Shown: positions 8,301 through 17,905, numbered from the stretch's first letter. The stretch: 51,571 nucleotides of DNA from Muribaculaceae bacterium (GCA_017453505.1 JAFTEU010000018.1:1-51571), one strand, 5' to 3'. Translations and numbers: made by a program. Notes: generated from the sequence alone by a model not told the origin.

Positions 8301-10381
8301 GATTCTTTCTCTTTGAGCATTTCCTCGAGTTTCAGAATCTCGTCACGGTATTGTGCCGCTTCGATGAACTCCATGCGTTTGGCCGCGTCTATCATCTGGG
8401 TCTTGAGGCGGTCGATGGCAGCCTGCAAATCCTTGGAACCCATGTAGGCGACAATAGGATCGGCAGCAATACCGATGCTCGTGTTGAATTCCTCGGTGTA
8501 ACGCATATTGGATGCCTTGGCCGGAGCATTGCCTGGCATGGGCGACTGGTTGTGGCGACTGGGCGCACTGGGATGATGCATGTCGGTATCTTGACCGATG
8601 ATGGCGGTACGAGCCTTGATGATTGCCTTGGGGGTAATGCCATGCTCCTCGTTATACTTGAGCTGCAGTGATCGACGGCGTTCAGTCTCGTCGATGGTCT
8701 GCCGCATGGAGTCGGTGATATTGTCGGCATACATGATGACCGTCCCGTTCAAGTTGCGTGCCGCGCGGCCAGCTGTCTGTGTCAATGAGCGGCGGCTGCG
8801 CAGGAATCCTTCCTTGTCGGCATCGAGAATGGCGACAAGTGAAACTTCGGGTAGATCAAGACCTTCACGCAGCAAGTTGACTCCCACAAGCACGTCAATG
8901 GCACCTGCACGCAGGTTGTCGATGATCTCGATGCGTTCCATGGTCTCGACATCGCTGTGCATATAGGCCGTGCGGATATCGAGTTTCTTCAAGTAGTCGC
9001 TCAGCTCCTCGGCCATGCGCTTGGTCAGCGTGGTTACCAGCGTGCGCTCTCCATGTTCGATGCGTAATTGGATTTCCTCAACGAGGTCATCAACCTGGCC
9101 TTGAGATGGACGGACAAAGATTTGCGGGTCAAGCAGGCCTGTGGGACGGATTAACTGCTCTGTGATGACACCTTCGCTCTTGTTCAGCTCATAGTCGGCA
9201 GGTGTAGCGCTCACATAGATGGTCTGATGGGTCATCTGCTCAAATTCCTCAAAACGCAGTGGACGGTTATCGAGTGCCGCCTCCAGCCTGAAGCCATAGT
9301 GCACAAGATTGGTCTTGCGGGACTGGTCACCGCCATACATGGCGCGTATCTGAGGCACAGTGACGTGACTCTCATCAATGATGGTGAGATAGTCGTCGGG
9401 GAAGTAATCCAGCAGGCAGAACGGACGCATACCGGGCCTTCGACCGTCAAAATAGCGTGAGTAATTCTCGATCCCCGAGCAGTAACCCACCTCGCGCATC
9501 ATCTCCATGTCGTAGGTGACGCGCTCGTTGAGGCGCTTTGCCTCGGCAAAGCGGTTCTCGCGTGCGAATGCGGCTACCTGGTTCTCGCGGTCCAGGTCTA
9601 TCTGGCCCATCGCGGCTTTCATGCGCTCCTTGGTCGTCACAAAGATGTTGGCAGGAAAAATCTTGAAGCCCTCGACATCCTCGGTTGGCATTTGTGTGGT
9701 ACTGTCAAGTATCTGGATGCGCTCAATCTCGTTGCCCCAGAAGATGATGCGCAGCATGATGTCCTCATCGCTCAAGAAGACGTCTACAGTGTCACCCTTG
9801 ACACGGAATGTGCCCATTTTCAGTTCTGTGTCACTGCGCGAGTACAAGGCATCTACAAGACGGTGCAGCAACTCGTCTCGGCCAATCTGATCACCGATGT
9901 GCAGTTCGATGGCGTTGGCTGTGATGTCCTCTGGATTACCCATGCCATATAAACAGGAGACACTGGAGACCACCACAATGTCACGTCGGCCAGACAATAG
10001 CGCTGTCACTGTTGACAGGCGCAAGCGCTCAATCTCATCATTGATGGCCAGATCCTTCTCGATATACTTATCAGTCGAGGGGATGTAGGCTTCTGGCTGA
10101 TAGTAGTCGTAGTAGGACACAAAGTAGTGAACCGCATTCTCGGGGAAAAAACTCTTGAACTCGGCATACAATTGTGCCGCCAGTGTCTTGTTATGCGACA
10201 AGACAAGGGTAGGACGGCCGGTGCGTGCGATGACGTTGGCCATGGTGAATGTTTTGCCCGAGCCGGTCACGCCCAGCAATGTCTGGAAAGGGACACCATC
10301 GTTGACACCGTTGGCCAATTCATCAATGGCCTGCGGCTGATCGCCGGTGGGCTCGTAATCTGAGTGCAGTCGATACTCCAT
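8297..10381 (-). CDS. uvrB: Excinuclease ABC subunit B
   Basis: A 694-residue protein, about 20 residues longer than E. coli UvrB. Walker A is GVTGSGKT (37-44). The damage-probing beta-hairpin region is visible as YYDYYQPEAYIP, and helicase motifs include DESHV and the TAGRAARN segment. The C-terminal UVR helix pair (AAKRMEFIEAAQYRDEI) binds UvrC/UvrA. It is the DNA-loading helicase of nucleotide excision repair. It follows the NlpC/P60 gene by 33 bases and overlaps ygiQ. I see no good TAnnTTTG box in the gap, so it is probably read from upstream. Confidence 0.97.
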   Translation of the reverse strand: MEYRLHSDYEPTGDQPQAIDELANGVNDGVPFQTLLGVTGSGKTFTMANVIARTGRPTLVLSHNKTLAAQLYAEFKSFFPENAVHYFVSYYDYYQPEAYIPSTDKYIEKDLAINDEIERLRLSTVTALLSGRRDIVVVSSVSCLYGMGNPEDITANAIELHIGDQIGRDELLHRLVDALYSRSDTELKMGTFRVKGDTVDVFLSDEDIMLRIIFWGNEIERIQILDSTTQMPTEDVEGFKIFPANIFVTTKERMKAAMGQIDLDRENQVAAFARENRFAEAKRLNERVTYDMEMMREVGYCSGIENYSRYFDGRRPGMRPFCLLDYFPDDYLTIIDESHVTVPQIRAMYGGDQSRKTNLVHYGFRLEAALDNRPLRFEEFEQMTHQTIYVSATPADYELNKSEGVITEQLIRPTGLLDPQIFVRPSQGQVDDLVEEIQLRIEHGERTLVTTLTKRMAEELSDYLKKLDIRTAYMHSDVETMERIEIIDNLRAGAIDVLVGVNLLREGLDLPEVSLVAILDADKEGFLRSRRSLTQTAGRAARNLNGTVIMYADNITDSMRQTIDETERRRSLQLKYNEEHGITPKAIIKARTAIIGQDTDMHHPSAPSRHNQSPMPGNAPAKASNMRYTEEFNTSIGIAADPIVAYMGSKDLQAAIDRLKTQMIDAAKRMEFIEAAQYRDEILKLEEMLKEKES

Positions 10382-10414
10382 TATAATAATATGTACTTAT
10401 TCGTTGCGGGTTAT

Positions 10415-11056
10415 TCACTCTGTGACGACGCGGGCTGCCGCATGGAAGTGGGTGGCGAAGTAATTCTGGCGCAGGTCATCGACAACGACACCACGTGATG
10501 ATGACGCATGAACAAACTTGTTGTCCTTGAGGTAAATGCCCACGTGCGACACATGACCGTCACTGCTGGTGATGAAGAAGACCAGGTCTCCCTCACGCAG
10601 GTCGTCAAGGTCGATGACGCGGCAATTCTGTTCCAGCATCTTGGCCGAGTTGCGGTGCACCTTGATGCCATACACCTTGAGGTATACTTCCATGACCAGC
10701 CCTGAGCAATCGGTGCCTTCACCGCACGTGTGGGCAGCGTAGGAATAAGGGGTCCCCAACCATCGTTTCAGCTCTTTGTATAACTCCTTGTTATCGTGTC
10801 GGCCCAGTTTGATGTCAAGATTGGCCCACTCCTCGCTTACAAGGCCGTTTCCTTGTGGCTTGGGTTTCTTTTTGTCGGTTTCGCAGCTCGATTCGCGTTC
10901 ACTGCCATCGTTATGATCATTGCTGCGGTTACGACGCTCGTGGTAAGGCCTATAGGAATGCGTGTTGCTGCTGGTACTGCGGCATGATACCACTGGCAGC
11001 GACATGAGAATAGCCGCTGCCAGAATAAGTATCGTTTTGCCGTAGTGCTTGAGCAT
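10415..11056 (-). CDS. NlpC/P60-family peptidoglycan hydrolase, probable lipoprotein
   Basis: A 213-residue protein with a lipoprotein-like signal (PVVSC, Cys25) and a polar, low-complexity linker (residues 30-70). The NlpC/P60 domain has the catalytic Cys in TDCSGLV (C117) and the His in GHVSHVGIY (H168/H171). These enzymes cut the D-Glu to diamino-acid bond in muropeptides. It sits 11 bases after the DUF5606 gene in the long - strand operon. The exact stem-peptide cleavage site cannot be told from the sequence. Confidence 0.9.
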   Translation of the reverse strand: MLKHYGKTILILAAAILMSLPVVSCRSTSSNTHSYRPYHERRNRSNDHNDGSERESSCETDKKKPKPQGNGLVSEEWANLDIKLGRHDNKELYKELKRWLGTPYSYAAHTCGEGTDCSGLVMEVYLKVYGIKVHRNSAKMLEQNCRVIDLDDLREGDLVFFITSSDGHVSHVGIYLKDNKFVHASSSRGVVVDDLRQNYFATHFHAAARVVTE

Positions 11057-11067
11057 GGCTGCTGTTA

Positions 11068-11508
11068 TCAGTCTTTCTTCTCCTCAGCAGCATCACCTTC
11101 ACTGGCCTCTTCTTCCTCCTTGGTGGCAAAATCGGTAATGCCTGCACCAATGAGGATATTGTACCAGGAGATGATCTTCTTGATGTCGTTGTTGTGGACG
11201 CGCTCTTCGTCCCAATTCTCAAGCACGCCGCCGATGAACTCGTGCAGCTGGTCGGGAGTGCTGATGGCCTTGGCATCAACGGCCTTGTTGTCATATTTTT
11301 TACCGATATTCTCAAATACCTGAGACAGGGGAACATCCTCGCTAGTGGTGAAGATGGAGATATCGCCCAGTGACATCACGCGGTCACGGGTATGGACGGG
11401 GAAGCGTCTACCCTCGATGAGATTCTCAACGATGAGCATGTTCTTACCGTAGGATACTAGTCTGTAAAGTCCGGGTCGTCCCGAAATTGAAAGAATTTTT
11501 TTCAGCAT
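11068..11508 (-). CDS. DUF5606-domain protein
   Basis: A 146-residue cytoplasmic protein beginning MLKKILSISGRPGLYRLVS, with an acidic, Glu/Ala-rich end (EEEEASEGDAAEEKKD). I recognise this as the DUF5606 family of Bacteroidetes, which in my recollection is usually found beside coaE; no function is known. It follows coaE by 37 bases. A weak -7-like box (TAACTTTA, - strand, 11528-11535) sits just upstream but lacks the final G, so I do not call a promoter. Confidence 0.8.
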   Translation of the reverse strand: MLKKILSISGRPGLYRLVSYGKNMLIVENLIEGRRFPVHTRDRVMSLGDISIFTTSEDVPLSQVFENIGKKYDNKAVDAKAISTPDQLHEFIGGVLENWDEERVHNNDIKKIISWYNILIGAGITDFATKEEEEASEGDAAEEKKD

Positions 11509-11545
11509 AGTTTCAATAATGTTGATTTAAAGTTAAAATATTTTT

Positions 11546-12142
11546 CTATTGTTTTGTGACGTTGACTTTGGAGAGCAGGGCCGAAATTTGTGGCATCACG
11601 GCAGTGTTCCCGTCATTGATGATGGCACACTCGCCATGGGCAATTGTTTCTTCGACACTCTGGGCGGCCATACGTTCGCGCACCTGTGCATCAGTCAATC
11701 CGCTGCGGGTCATCACTCGCCTGACGCGGACCTCGGCTGGCGCGGTCACGTGCCACACACCGTCCACTAGCTTGTCAAGGCCAGCCGTGCGCAGTAATGC
11801 GGTTTCAACAAATGCCAGCTTAGCCCCTGTGGCCGCTTGCTCATCGGCCCATCGCTGTATGTCGCGTTCAGTAGCCGGGTGAACAATGCCGTTAAGGCGT
11901 GCAAGCGCATGCTCGTCGGCAAAGGCTACAGCGCTCAGGTGTTGACGATTAATGGAACCGTCGGACAGATACGTCTCCGGTCCGAAAGTCTGTACCAGCA
12001 GTTGCCGCACGTCAGGGTCATGCACCATCAGTGACTTGGCACGGCTGTCACAATCATAGACTTGATAGCCCATGACTTGCACCATGTGGGCGACAACACT
12101 CTTGCCGCTACCGATGCCTCCGGTGATGGCGATCAACCTCAT
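11546..12142 (-). CDS. coaE: Dephospho-CoA kinase
   Basis: A 198-residue protein with the P-loop GGIGSGKS (residues 8-15) and typical CoaE segments: YDCDSRAKSLM near the N-terminus, GIVHPATE in the lid, and the ETALL and RRVMTRSGLT regions. It phosphorylates the 3'-OH of dephospho-CoA, the last step of CoA synthesis. Its length matches the family. It starts 4 bases after the ybbR stop. coaBC, an earlier step of the same pathway, is at 17902 in the neighbouring operon. Confidence 0.95.
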   Translation of the reverse strand: MRLIAITGGIGSGKSVVAHMVQVMGYQVYDCDSRAKSLMVHDPDVRQLLVQTFGPETYLSDGSINRQHLSAVAFADEHALARLNGIVHPATERDIQRWADEQAATGAKLAFVETALLRTAGLDKLVDGVWHVTAPAEVRVRRVMTRSGLTDAQVRERMAAQSVEETIAHGECAIINDGNTAVMPQISALLSKVNVTKQ

Positions 12143-12146
12143 CTGT

Positions 12147-13109
12147 TTAATGTTTCTCGATAATGTACTCGACGCTGTCGTGAGAGAACTTCACGTCTTG
12201 ATAGGCAGCGGGCACCTCACCGATCATCACTTTGACCTTGTTGCTGGGTGAGGAGACATTGATAGAGTTGTAATCGACCACTGCGGTAATGTTGGCTTCA
12301 TCATTCGCACGGCTGACAGGAGCCCGGTAGGTAACCCCTACGTCACTGGGGAAGAGCAGCATCTTCACGTCGCGCGGGGCATTGCGTACGGCAATCTTGA
12401 TGGTGCGGGACTGTGATCTCAACTTCTCGATGGGGACCATGATGTCGATGCTGCGGGGCTCGACAACCGCTCCGTTGATGGGAGCGATGCTCACCTTGCG
12501 TCGCAAGGTGTCGGTCAAGTCGGTTTCCTCGACGTGGTAGGTATAGACCTCGTTAATCTCGCTCAACGTCTTGGCATCGCTGAAGACCAGTACCGAGTCT
12601 TGACTCTGAATCAGAGCGCCGAAGAGGGTATAATCCTCGCGTGGCTCGACAATGATGTCGGTCTTGACGGGTACTTTCTTGCCGGGCAAGTCGGTGTACC
12701 TGATGTTGATGGACTCGGGCAATACACTCACGATGGTGGCATGCTTGTTGAGAATCCGAGCCAACGCTTTCTTCAGGTGACTCTGATCCACCTTGACGCT
12801 GCCGATGCCGTCGCTATAGTCGTTAAAACGTAGCGTGAGCTTGGGCGTCTTGTGGAAAAAATAAGAGAAGAACCTGTAACCGCGGTCCTTGACTGTGACG
12901 GTCATCGTGTCAGGCACGCGAGACAGCAGGTGCACGTTGTCGGGCATATTCATCTCGACCGGCACCTCTATGTCAAGCTGCACGTCGCTGTTGAACGTCA
13001 AGAAACTCCAGAAGATGGCTGAGATGCCCACAAATGACAGGTACAGCAGGATCGACCTCGTGCGAGGCGACCTGTGCAACCGATCCTGAATTTTTTCCCA
13101 GAGTTTCAT
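12147..13109 (-). CDS. YbbR/CdaR-like membrane-anchored protein
   Basis: A 320-residue protein with one N-terminal membrane segment (about 18-37) followed by repeated beta-rich YbbR-like domains facing the periplasm. Its order, nusB-yajC-ybbR-coaE, fits the usual arrangement in Bacteroidales. In Firmicutes, YbbR/CdaR regulates the diadenylate cyclase CdaA; no cdaA is in this window, so that role cannot be inferred here. Identification rests on topology, length and neighbourhood rather than on a diagnostic motif. Confidence 0.8.
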   Translation of the reverse strand: MKLWEKIQDRLHRSPRTRSILLYLSFVGISAIFWSFLTFNSDVQLDIEVPVEMNMPDNVHLLSRVPDTMTVTVKDRGYRFFSYFFHKTPKLTLRFNDYSDGIGSVKVDQSHLKKALARILNKHATIVSVLPESINIRYTDLPGKKVPVKTDIIVEPREDYTLFGALIQSQDSVLVFSDAKTLSEINEVYTYHVEETDLTDTLRRKVSIAPINGAVVEPRSIDIMVPIEKLRSQSRTIKIAVRNAPRDVKMLLFPSDVGVTYRAPVSRANDEANITAVVDYNSINVSSPSNKVKVMIGEVPAAYQDVKFSHDSVEYIIEKH

Positions 13110-13142
13110 GTTATATGACCCTTGATCTTGTCGATAGACTGA

Positions 13143-13484
13143 TTATTTCTTTACATCAGCGCCGGCCTCGGCAACATCCTGCATCGACTGGTAGATGGAG
13201 TTCTTGTCGATCTTGATGGTCACGTTGTTGTCAATCTCCAGCATGACGTAATTGTCCTTAATCTCACGAATGCGGCCATAGATGCCGCCAGCGGTCATGA
13301 CCTTGTCGCCTTTCTGGAGGCTATCGCGGAAGGCGTTGATCTTTTTCTGCTTCTTCTGCTGCGGAGCAATCATGAAAAAGTAGAAAATGGCAATCAGGAC
13401 GACGATCATGAGAAGGCTCATCATGCTGCTGCCGCCGCCTGCTGAGCCGGCATCTGCTGCTTGCAATAAAATTGTGTTAAGCAT
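13143..13484 (-). CDS. yajC: Preprotein translocase subunit YajC
   Basis: A 113-residue protein with a short Gly/Ser-rich N-terminus, one membrane segment (about 21-40, with the IAPQQKKQKK block after it) and the cytoplasmic YajC domain (GDKVMTAGGIYGRI). It is the small accessory subunit of the SecDF-YajC complex that helps protein export. secD/secF are not adjacent here. It lies between nusB (58-base gap) and ybbR (33-base gap). Confidence 0.95.
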   Translation of the reverse strand: MLNTILLQAADAGSAGGGSSMMSLLMIVVLIAIFYFFMIAPQQKKQKKINAFRDSLQKGDKVMTAGGIYGRIREIKDNYVMLEIDNNVTIKIDKNSIYQSMQDVAEAGADVKK

Positions 13485-13542
13485 AATCTATAATTTTAAA
13501 TGTATTATTAATTAATGTGACTTCTTTATTTAGATATTCCCG

Positions 13543-14475
13543 TTAGGGCTTCAAGAGTTTGCCTTCCTTGCGCAATTGCTTGACGGCATTGTTCAAGATA
13601 CCATTGACAAACTTGCCGCTCGCAGCAGTGCTGAAGTTCTTGGCCAGTTCAATGTACTCGTTGAGTGTCACTGCCGTCGGAATTTTCTCAAATGTCTGCA
13701 GCTCAGCTAGGGCTGTGCACATGATGATACGGTCCATGAGCACGATGCGGTCCTTGTCCCAACGGCTGTCTTGCAACAAGTCGTTGATGAGTTTATTGCT
13801 CTCGGGCATCAGACCGACGGCTGCTGTGAACAGCTCTTTGCCGAAGTCGCTATCTTCCTCGTCCTTGAACATGGGTAGGATGGCATTCTCGTCACCCTCG
13901 GCAATGCGCCTGAAGGTCTTACAAACGAACTGTCCGAGCAAGTCCAGATCGTCATCGGTCCAGAATAGCGAACGCTGTTCGATGGCATCCGAGGTGTTCT
14001 CGTCGGGCAGGATGATCTGTTTCATGAGTTGTTGCCACAGCAGGCTGTCGGCGGTCATGCTGTCGTCATCATCGGCCATGTAGTCGGTGTAGATGTCACT
14101 CTTGACAATCTTGTCGAGCATCATCCGCTCATAGATGGGATCGTCGTTCCATGTCACAGTATGCTCTTGGGCATATTGCTGCAACTGCTCGTTGTCGGCC
14201 AGTGCGGCAATCAGGCGGTTGTTAACAAACTTCAGGTTAGGGTTGAGCTCTTCCTCGCTGGGCAGATACTTGTTGCGGGCCTCGTCGATACGCATATCCT
14301 GGATATGGGTCAGCTCAATGGGCAGGCGCAGCAGGTAATGGTAGAGCTCATAGGTCTTCTCTAGACATGTGTTCAAGTCCTTGAGCGCATTGGCAAGCGT
14401 GCGGTCAGGACGGGTAAGCATATAAGAATACAGGTTTTGTACAACCTTTGTTCGGATTAATACGCGATTTATCAT
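13543..14475 (-). CDS. nusB: Transcription antitermination factor NusB (long Bacteroidetes form)
   Basis: A 310-residue protein starting MINRVLIRTKVVQNLYSYM. NusB is normally about 140 residues; here the C-terminal part (RWDKDRIVLMDRIIMCTALAEL to AKNFSTAASGKFVNGIL) is the NusB RNA-binding fold, preceded by a helical extension, which is usual in Bacteroidetes. The frame is open to 14526, but that start would lie upstream of the -7 box at 14496-14503, so ATG 14475 is the start. It forms the rRNA antitermination complex with NusE. It is the first gene of the long - strand operon. Confidence 0.92.
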   Translation of the reverse strand: MINRVLIRTKVVQNLYSYMLTRPDRTLANALKDLNTCLEKTYELYHYLLRLPIELTHIQDMRIDEARNKYLPSEEELNPNLKFVNNRLIAALADNEQLQQYAQEHTVTWNDDPIYERMMLDKIVKSDIYTDYMADDDDSMTADSLLWQQLMKQIILPDENTSDAIEQRSLFWTDDDLDLLGQFVCKTFRRIAEGDENAILPMFKDEEDSDFGKELFTAAVGLMPESNKLINDLLQDSRWDKDRIVLMDRIIMCTALAELQTFEKIPTAVTLNEYIELAKNFSTAASGKFVNGILNNAVKQLRKEGKLLKP

Positions 14476-14495
14476 AGTGTTGATGTTTGAACTTG

Positions 14496-14526
14496 CAAAG
14501 TTAACGAAAAAAGGCGGGTTGGACAA
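14496..14526 (-). promoter_or_regulatory. Promoter of the nusB operon
   Basis: On the - strand the -7 box is TAACTTTG (14496-14503) with TTG 20 bases upstream (14524-14526). It lies about 20 bases before the nusB ATG. It probably drives nusB through the PAP2 gene, since I see no other strong box in the run. Confidence 0.7.
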
Positions 14527-14538
14527 GCAACGGACGGC

Positions 14539-15297
14539 TTAATTGACCTGCTGATTGTCATTGAGGCGTTGCCTGACGACCTCATAGATCATGATGCCAC
14601 CGGCAACCGACACGTTTAATGAATTGATGTGGCCGAACTCGGGAATGATGACACGGGTATCGCACAGCTTCATGATTTCAGGCGAAATGCCCTTGTCCTC
14701 GGCACCCAGCACGATAGCCACCGGGCCAGTGTAATCGCCACTGGTATAGGGCACGGAATTCTTATCACTCGTGCCGACAATCTTGAAACCGCTGTCACGC
14801 AGCATCTTGACGGCGTTAACCAGGTTGTGCTCGCGGCAGACGGGAAGGTAATTGAGCGCTCCAGCCGAGGTCTTGACGGCATCGGCATTCGCGCTCACGC
14901 TCTCGCGGTCAGGAATGACGATGGCGCTCACGCCTGCACACTCGCAAGTGCGGGCCACAGCACCGAAGTTGCGTACGTCTGTCACCCCGTCAAGGACGAC
15001 GATAAAAGGATTCTCGCCCTCGTCAAAGAACTGGGGCACCAAGTCCTCTACACGGTAATAGGTAACGGCTGCCATCATGGCCACTACACCCTGATGGTTG
15101 CGACGGGTGATGCGGTCAATCTTCTGGACAGGAACTCTTTGCACGGGAACACGCAGCTGCCTGGCACGGTCGCTGATTTCCTTGGCTGTTTCGTCATTAA
15201 GCGTTTTGCTCAGGAAAATCTTGTCGATATCCTTACCGGCCTCAATGGCCTCAAGCACGGCATGGATGCCGTAGATGTATTGGGTCTTGTCAATCAT
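14539..15297 (-). CDS. rlmB: 23S rRNA (guanosine-2'-O-)-methyltransferase RlmB-like, TrmH family
   Basis: A 252-residue SPOUT methyltransferase. The N-terminal L30e-like substrate-binding domain has YGIHAVLEAIEAG (9-21). The knotted catalytic domain has all three motifs: DVRNFGAVART (107-117), GAEDKG (198-203) and the block with NSLNVSVAGG (225-234). This pattern is that of RlmB, which methylates G2251 of 23S rRNA; another TrmH-like specificity is possible. Its start overlaps the recN stop by 4 bases, and it is the last gene of the dnaN operon. Confidence 0.88.
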   Translation of the reverse strand: MIDKTQYIYGIHAVLEAIEAGKDIDKIFLSKTLNDETAKEISDRARQLRVPVQRVPVQKIDRITRRNHQGVVAMMAAVTYYRVEDLVPQFFDEGENPFIVVLDGVTDVRNFGAVARTCECAGVSAIVIPDRESVSANADAVKTSAGALNYLPVCREHNLVNAVKMLRDSGFKIVGTSDKNSVPYTSGDYTGPVAIVLGAEDKGISPEIMKLCDTRVIIPEFGHINSLNVSVAGGIMIYEVVRQRLNDNQQVN

Positions 15298-16970
15298 TTC
15301 TTAAAGTGGGTGCGTTGATGTTTGATAAGTGATTTTGCGTTATCGATGGCTGCTTGGTTCAGGTCCTTACCGCTGAGCATACGAGCGATTTCCATCACAT
15401 GTTCCTCCTCGTCCAGCTGCTCGACGCGGGTTAGCGTCTCTACATCGGTATCGGTCTTGAAGACACGCAGGTGATGGTCACCATTGGCCGCTACCTGAGG
15501 CAGGTGGGTGATGGCGATGACCTGGATGCTCTGGGAGATATCGGACATCATCTCGCCGATCATGTTGGCCACGTCACCGCTCACGCCAGTGTCCACCTCG
15601 TCAAAGATGATGCTGGGTAGCAGGACGTGACGTGCGATAATGGTTTTGATGCAAAGCATCACGCGCGATATCTCACCACCAGAAGCCGTGTCCTTGACCG
15701 GCATGGGGCGCTGATTCTTGTTGAAAGCCATCATGAACTCCACTGCATCGGTGCCACTGGGTGTGAGGCCGGTCTCGTTAAATGCCACCTCGAATGAGAT
15801 ATTCTTCATGCCAAGCGGTGTGGCTAGAGCCAGCAACTCGGTGTTAAAACACCGCGCCGCTTCCCGTCGCTTGGACGATAACTGGGAGGCAATTTCCCTT
15901 GCGGCGGCTTGTGTGGTGGCAACCCGCAATTTCAGCTCCTCGATGATATCATCATTGTGCTCGATTTCGCCCAGTTGACGCTCATAATCATGTTGGATGT
16001 CAATCAGTTGGTTGACATTCTGCGCATTGTGCTTGCGTTGCAGGCTGTAGATGTTGTTCAGGCGTTCATCGACACGAGCCAGCTCGGCGGGGTCGTCATT
16101 CAGCGTGTCAACGATGGTGCTGATGCTCTGTGCGATGTCCTTGAGCTCAATCAGTGATGACCTCACGCGTGCAGACATTCCTGCGACCTCAACCAGGTTG
16201 GGCTCTGCGGCTTCCAGCCGCAGGGCTACATCGTTGAGGCGTTCCAGGATGCTGTTCTCATCGCTGTTGAGGTTGTTCTCGACATTCCACAGTCCTTCCT
16301 TGAGCTCGGTGATATTGCTCAGCTTGTTTTGCAAGACCTCAAGTTCCTGGTCCTCATCGGGCTGTAGCTGCATGGCCTGCAGTTGGTCAAGCTGGAAACG
16401 GATGTAATCCTCATTGCGCCTCAGCTGCTCAATGGCCCTTGATGTTTCATCCAGCATGCGTGTTGCCTCTCGGAATTCCTGATAAGCCTTGCGGTAGTCA
16501 TTGAGCAGGGCACTGTTGTCGGCGATGTTGTCCAGCACAGACAACTGAAATGCAGGCTGGGACAACAGCATGTTGCTGTGTTGCGAGTGGATATCGAGCA
16601 GGCGGGTGCTCAATTCTCGCAACACGGTCAGTGCGACAGGTGTATCGTTGATGAACGCGCGAGAGCGTCCCGTGGGTGACAGTTCCCGCCGGACAAGGCA
16701 TTCCTGATCGTCCCAATCAATGTCATTATCCTTGAAGAAGTGCTCCAGTTGATATCCCTTGATGCCGAATGTGGCCTCGACGATGGTCTTGCTGGATGTG
16801 TCACGGATTGCCTTGGTATCGGCACGTTCTCCCAGGATAAGCGACAATGCCCCCAGGATAATGGATTTGCCTGCTCCAGTTTCACCTGTGATAATCGTCA
16901 AGCCATCGGCAAACCCGATATCGAGTTTGTCGATGAGCGCGTAATTAGAGATGTGCAGTTGCTTGATCAT
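15294..16970 (-). CDS. recN: DNA repair protein RecN
   Basis: A 558-residue SMC-like ATPase of normal length. Walker A is GETGAGKS (29-36), long helical arms fill about residues 150-360, and the C-terminal half has the ABC signature region (KDTASGGEISRVMLC) and Walker B (SIIFDEVDTGVSGD). RecN acts early in recombinational repair of double-strand breaks. It follows the porD-like gene by 14 bases. Confidence 0.96.
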   Translation of the reverse strand: MIKQLHISNYALIDKLDIGFADGLTIITGETGAGKSIILGALSLILGERADTKAIRDTSSKTIVEATFGIKGYQLEHFFKDNDIDWDDQECLVRRELSPTGRSRAFINDTPVALTVLRELSTRLLDIHSQHSNMLLSQPAFQLSVLDNIADNSALLNDYRKAYQEFREATRMLDETSRAIEQLRRNEDYIRFQLDQLQAMQLQPDEDQELEVLQNKLSNITELKEGLWNVENNLNSDENSILERLNDVALRLEAAEPNLVEVAGMSARVRSSLIELKDIAQSISTIVDTLNDDPAELARVDERLNNIYSLQRKHNAQNVNQLIDIQHDYERQLGEIEHNDDIIEELKLRVATTQAAAREIASQLSSKRREAARCFNTELLALATPLGMKNISFEVAFNETGLTPSGTDAVEFMMAFNKNQRPMPVKDTASGGEISRVMLCIKTIIARHVLLPSIIFDEVDTGVSGDVANMIGEMMSDISQSIQVIAITHLPQVAANGDHHLRVFKTDTDVETLTRVEQLDEEEHVMEIARMLSGKDLNQAAIDNAKSLIKHQRTHFKK

Positions 16971-16984
16971 CTCACACTATAAAG

Positions 16985-17905
16985 TCAATTGCTTGTTTGC
17001 TTGATTTTATCTAAACGGTTGGTCTCGCTGGGATATACTTGATAGAGCATTTCGTAGACTGATTCTTTCTCAGTCATGTTGGCCTTGCTGTAGATGTTGA
17101 TGAGCTCATCTAACTTGGCATCCTTGAACATGGCCAGGCACACCGACATCGGAGCCACATCATATATCTTGGCCAGGTTCTCCAGCGTGTGGGTGATGTT
17201 TGAGCGACCTTTGTCCACAGTCAGGGCCATCTGGTCCAGGCCCATGCGGTGGTAGTCGTAGAGCATTTCCCGGATAGGCGAGGTGGCATTGTCGGTGAAG
17301 GCGCTGAGCACGGCACTGCGGTTATTGTTGTCCTCAAAGGCTTTCCAGCCCGTCTCACCTGTGTTTTGAGCCAGTCTTACCACCTTAGCTGCCTCTTCAT
17401 AGTAGGGGTCACCGCCTTTCAGTTCAAAGGTGTCAAAGTCCATACCGATGATCATAAAGGCCCAGAAGTCAAGAATCGCCGTTAAGTTATCTTGTAACTC
17501 CAGTTCAGAACGCACGAGTTGTTGGCCGGTTTCAAAGAAGAACTTGACCTTGGTGTCCCTGAAGTTGATGACGGCTGTCGTGTAGGAACTGTTGAAAACA
17601 GGCCGCTGGGACTGGATCTGCAGGTCACCCTCCATCGCACCTGTCGAGTTGTCCCATGAGCTGAGCGTTAGCATCAGCTTACAGTAAATCTTCTCGTTGG
17701 TGCCGAAGGTCGCATTCGTCCACTTGGTCGTGTTCATGTAATCGGTCACGGCCTGCTTGAGCTCATTGAATATGTCTTTACTACCATTGGAGATCTTGTC
17801 ACTGTTGACTTCAACCTCACAGAAGAGCTCGGTCGCTTCATCTTGGGCAATGGCTGCGAATGAGCACAAGAGTGCCATCAGCATCAGCAATAATGTCTTT
17901 TTCAT
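16985..17905 (-). CDS. porD: DUF4835 / PorD-like type IX secretion-associated protein
   Basis: A 306-residue protein with a signal peptide (ends FAAIAQ). The start of the mature part (ELFCEVEVNSDKISNG) and the DFWAFMIIGMDFDTFELKGG block match what I remember of DUF4835, which databases name T9SS protein PorD. Its exact role in type IX secretion is not established as far as I know. The position between coaBC and recN is, in my recollection, conserved in Bacteroidetes. Its start overlaps the coaBC stop by 4 bases. Confidence 0.82.
   Translation of the reverse strand: MKKTLLLMLMALLCSFAAIAQDEATELFCEVEVNSDKISNGSKDIFNELKQAVTDYMNTTKWTNATFGTNEKIYCKLMLTLSSWDNSTGAMEGDLQIQSQRPVFNSSYTTAVINFRDTKVKFFFETGQQLVRSELELQDNLTAILDFWAFMIIGMDFDTFELKGGDPYYEEAAKVVRLAQNTGETGWKAFEDNNNRSAVLSAFTDNATSPIREMLYDYHRMGLDQMALTVDKGRSNITHTLENLAKIYDVAPMSVCLAMFKDAKLDELINIYSKANMTEKESVYEMLYQVYPSETNRLDKIKQTSN

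Noticed and set aside
11528..11535. Internal promoter before the DUF5606 gene (TAACTTTA)
   Set aside because: The final G of TAnnTTTG is missing and no -33 TTTG is found.
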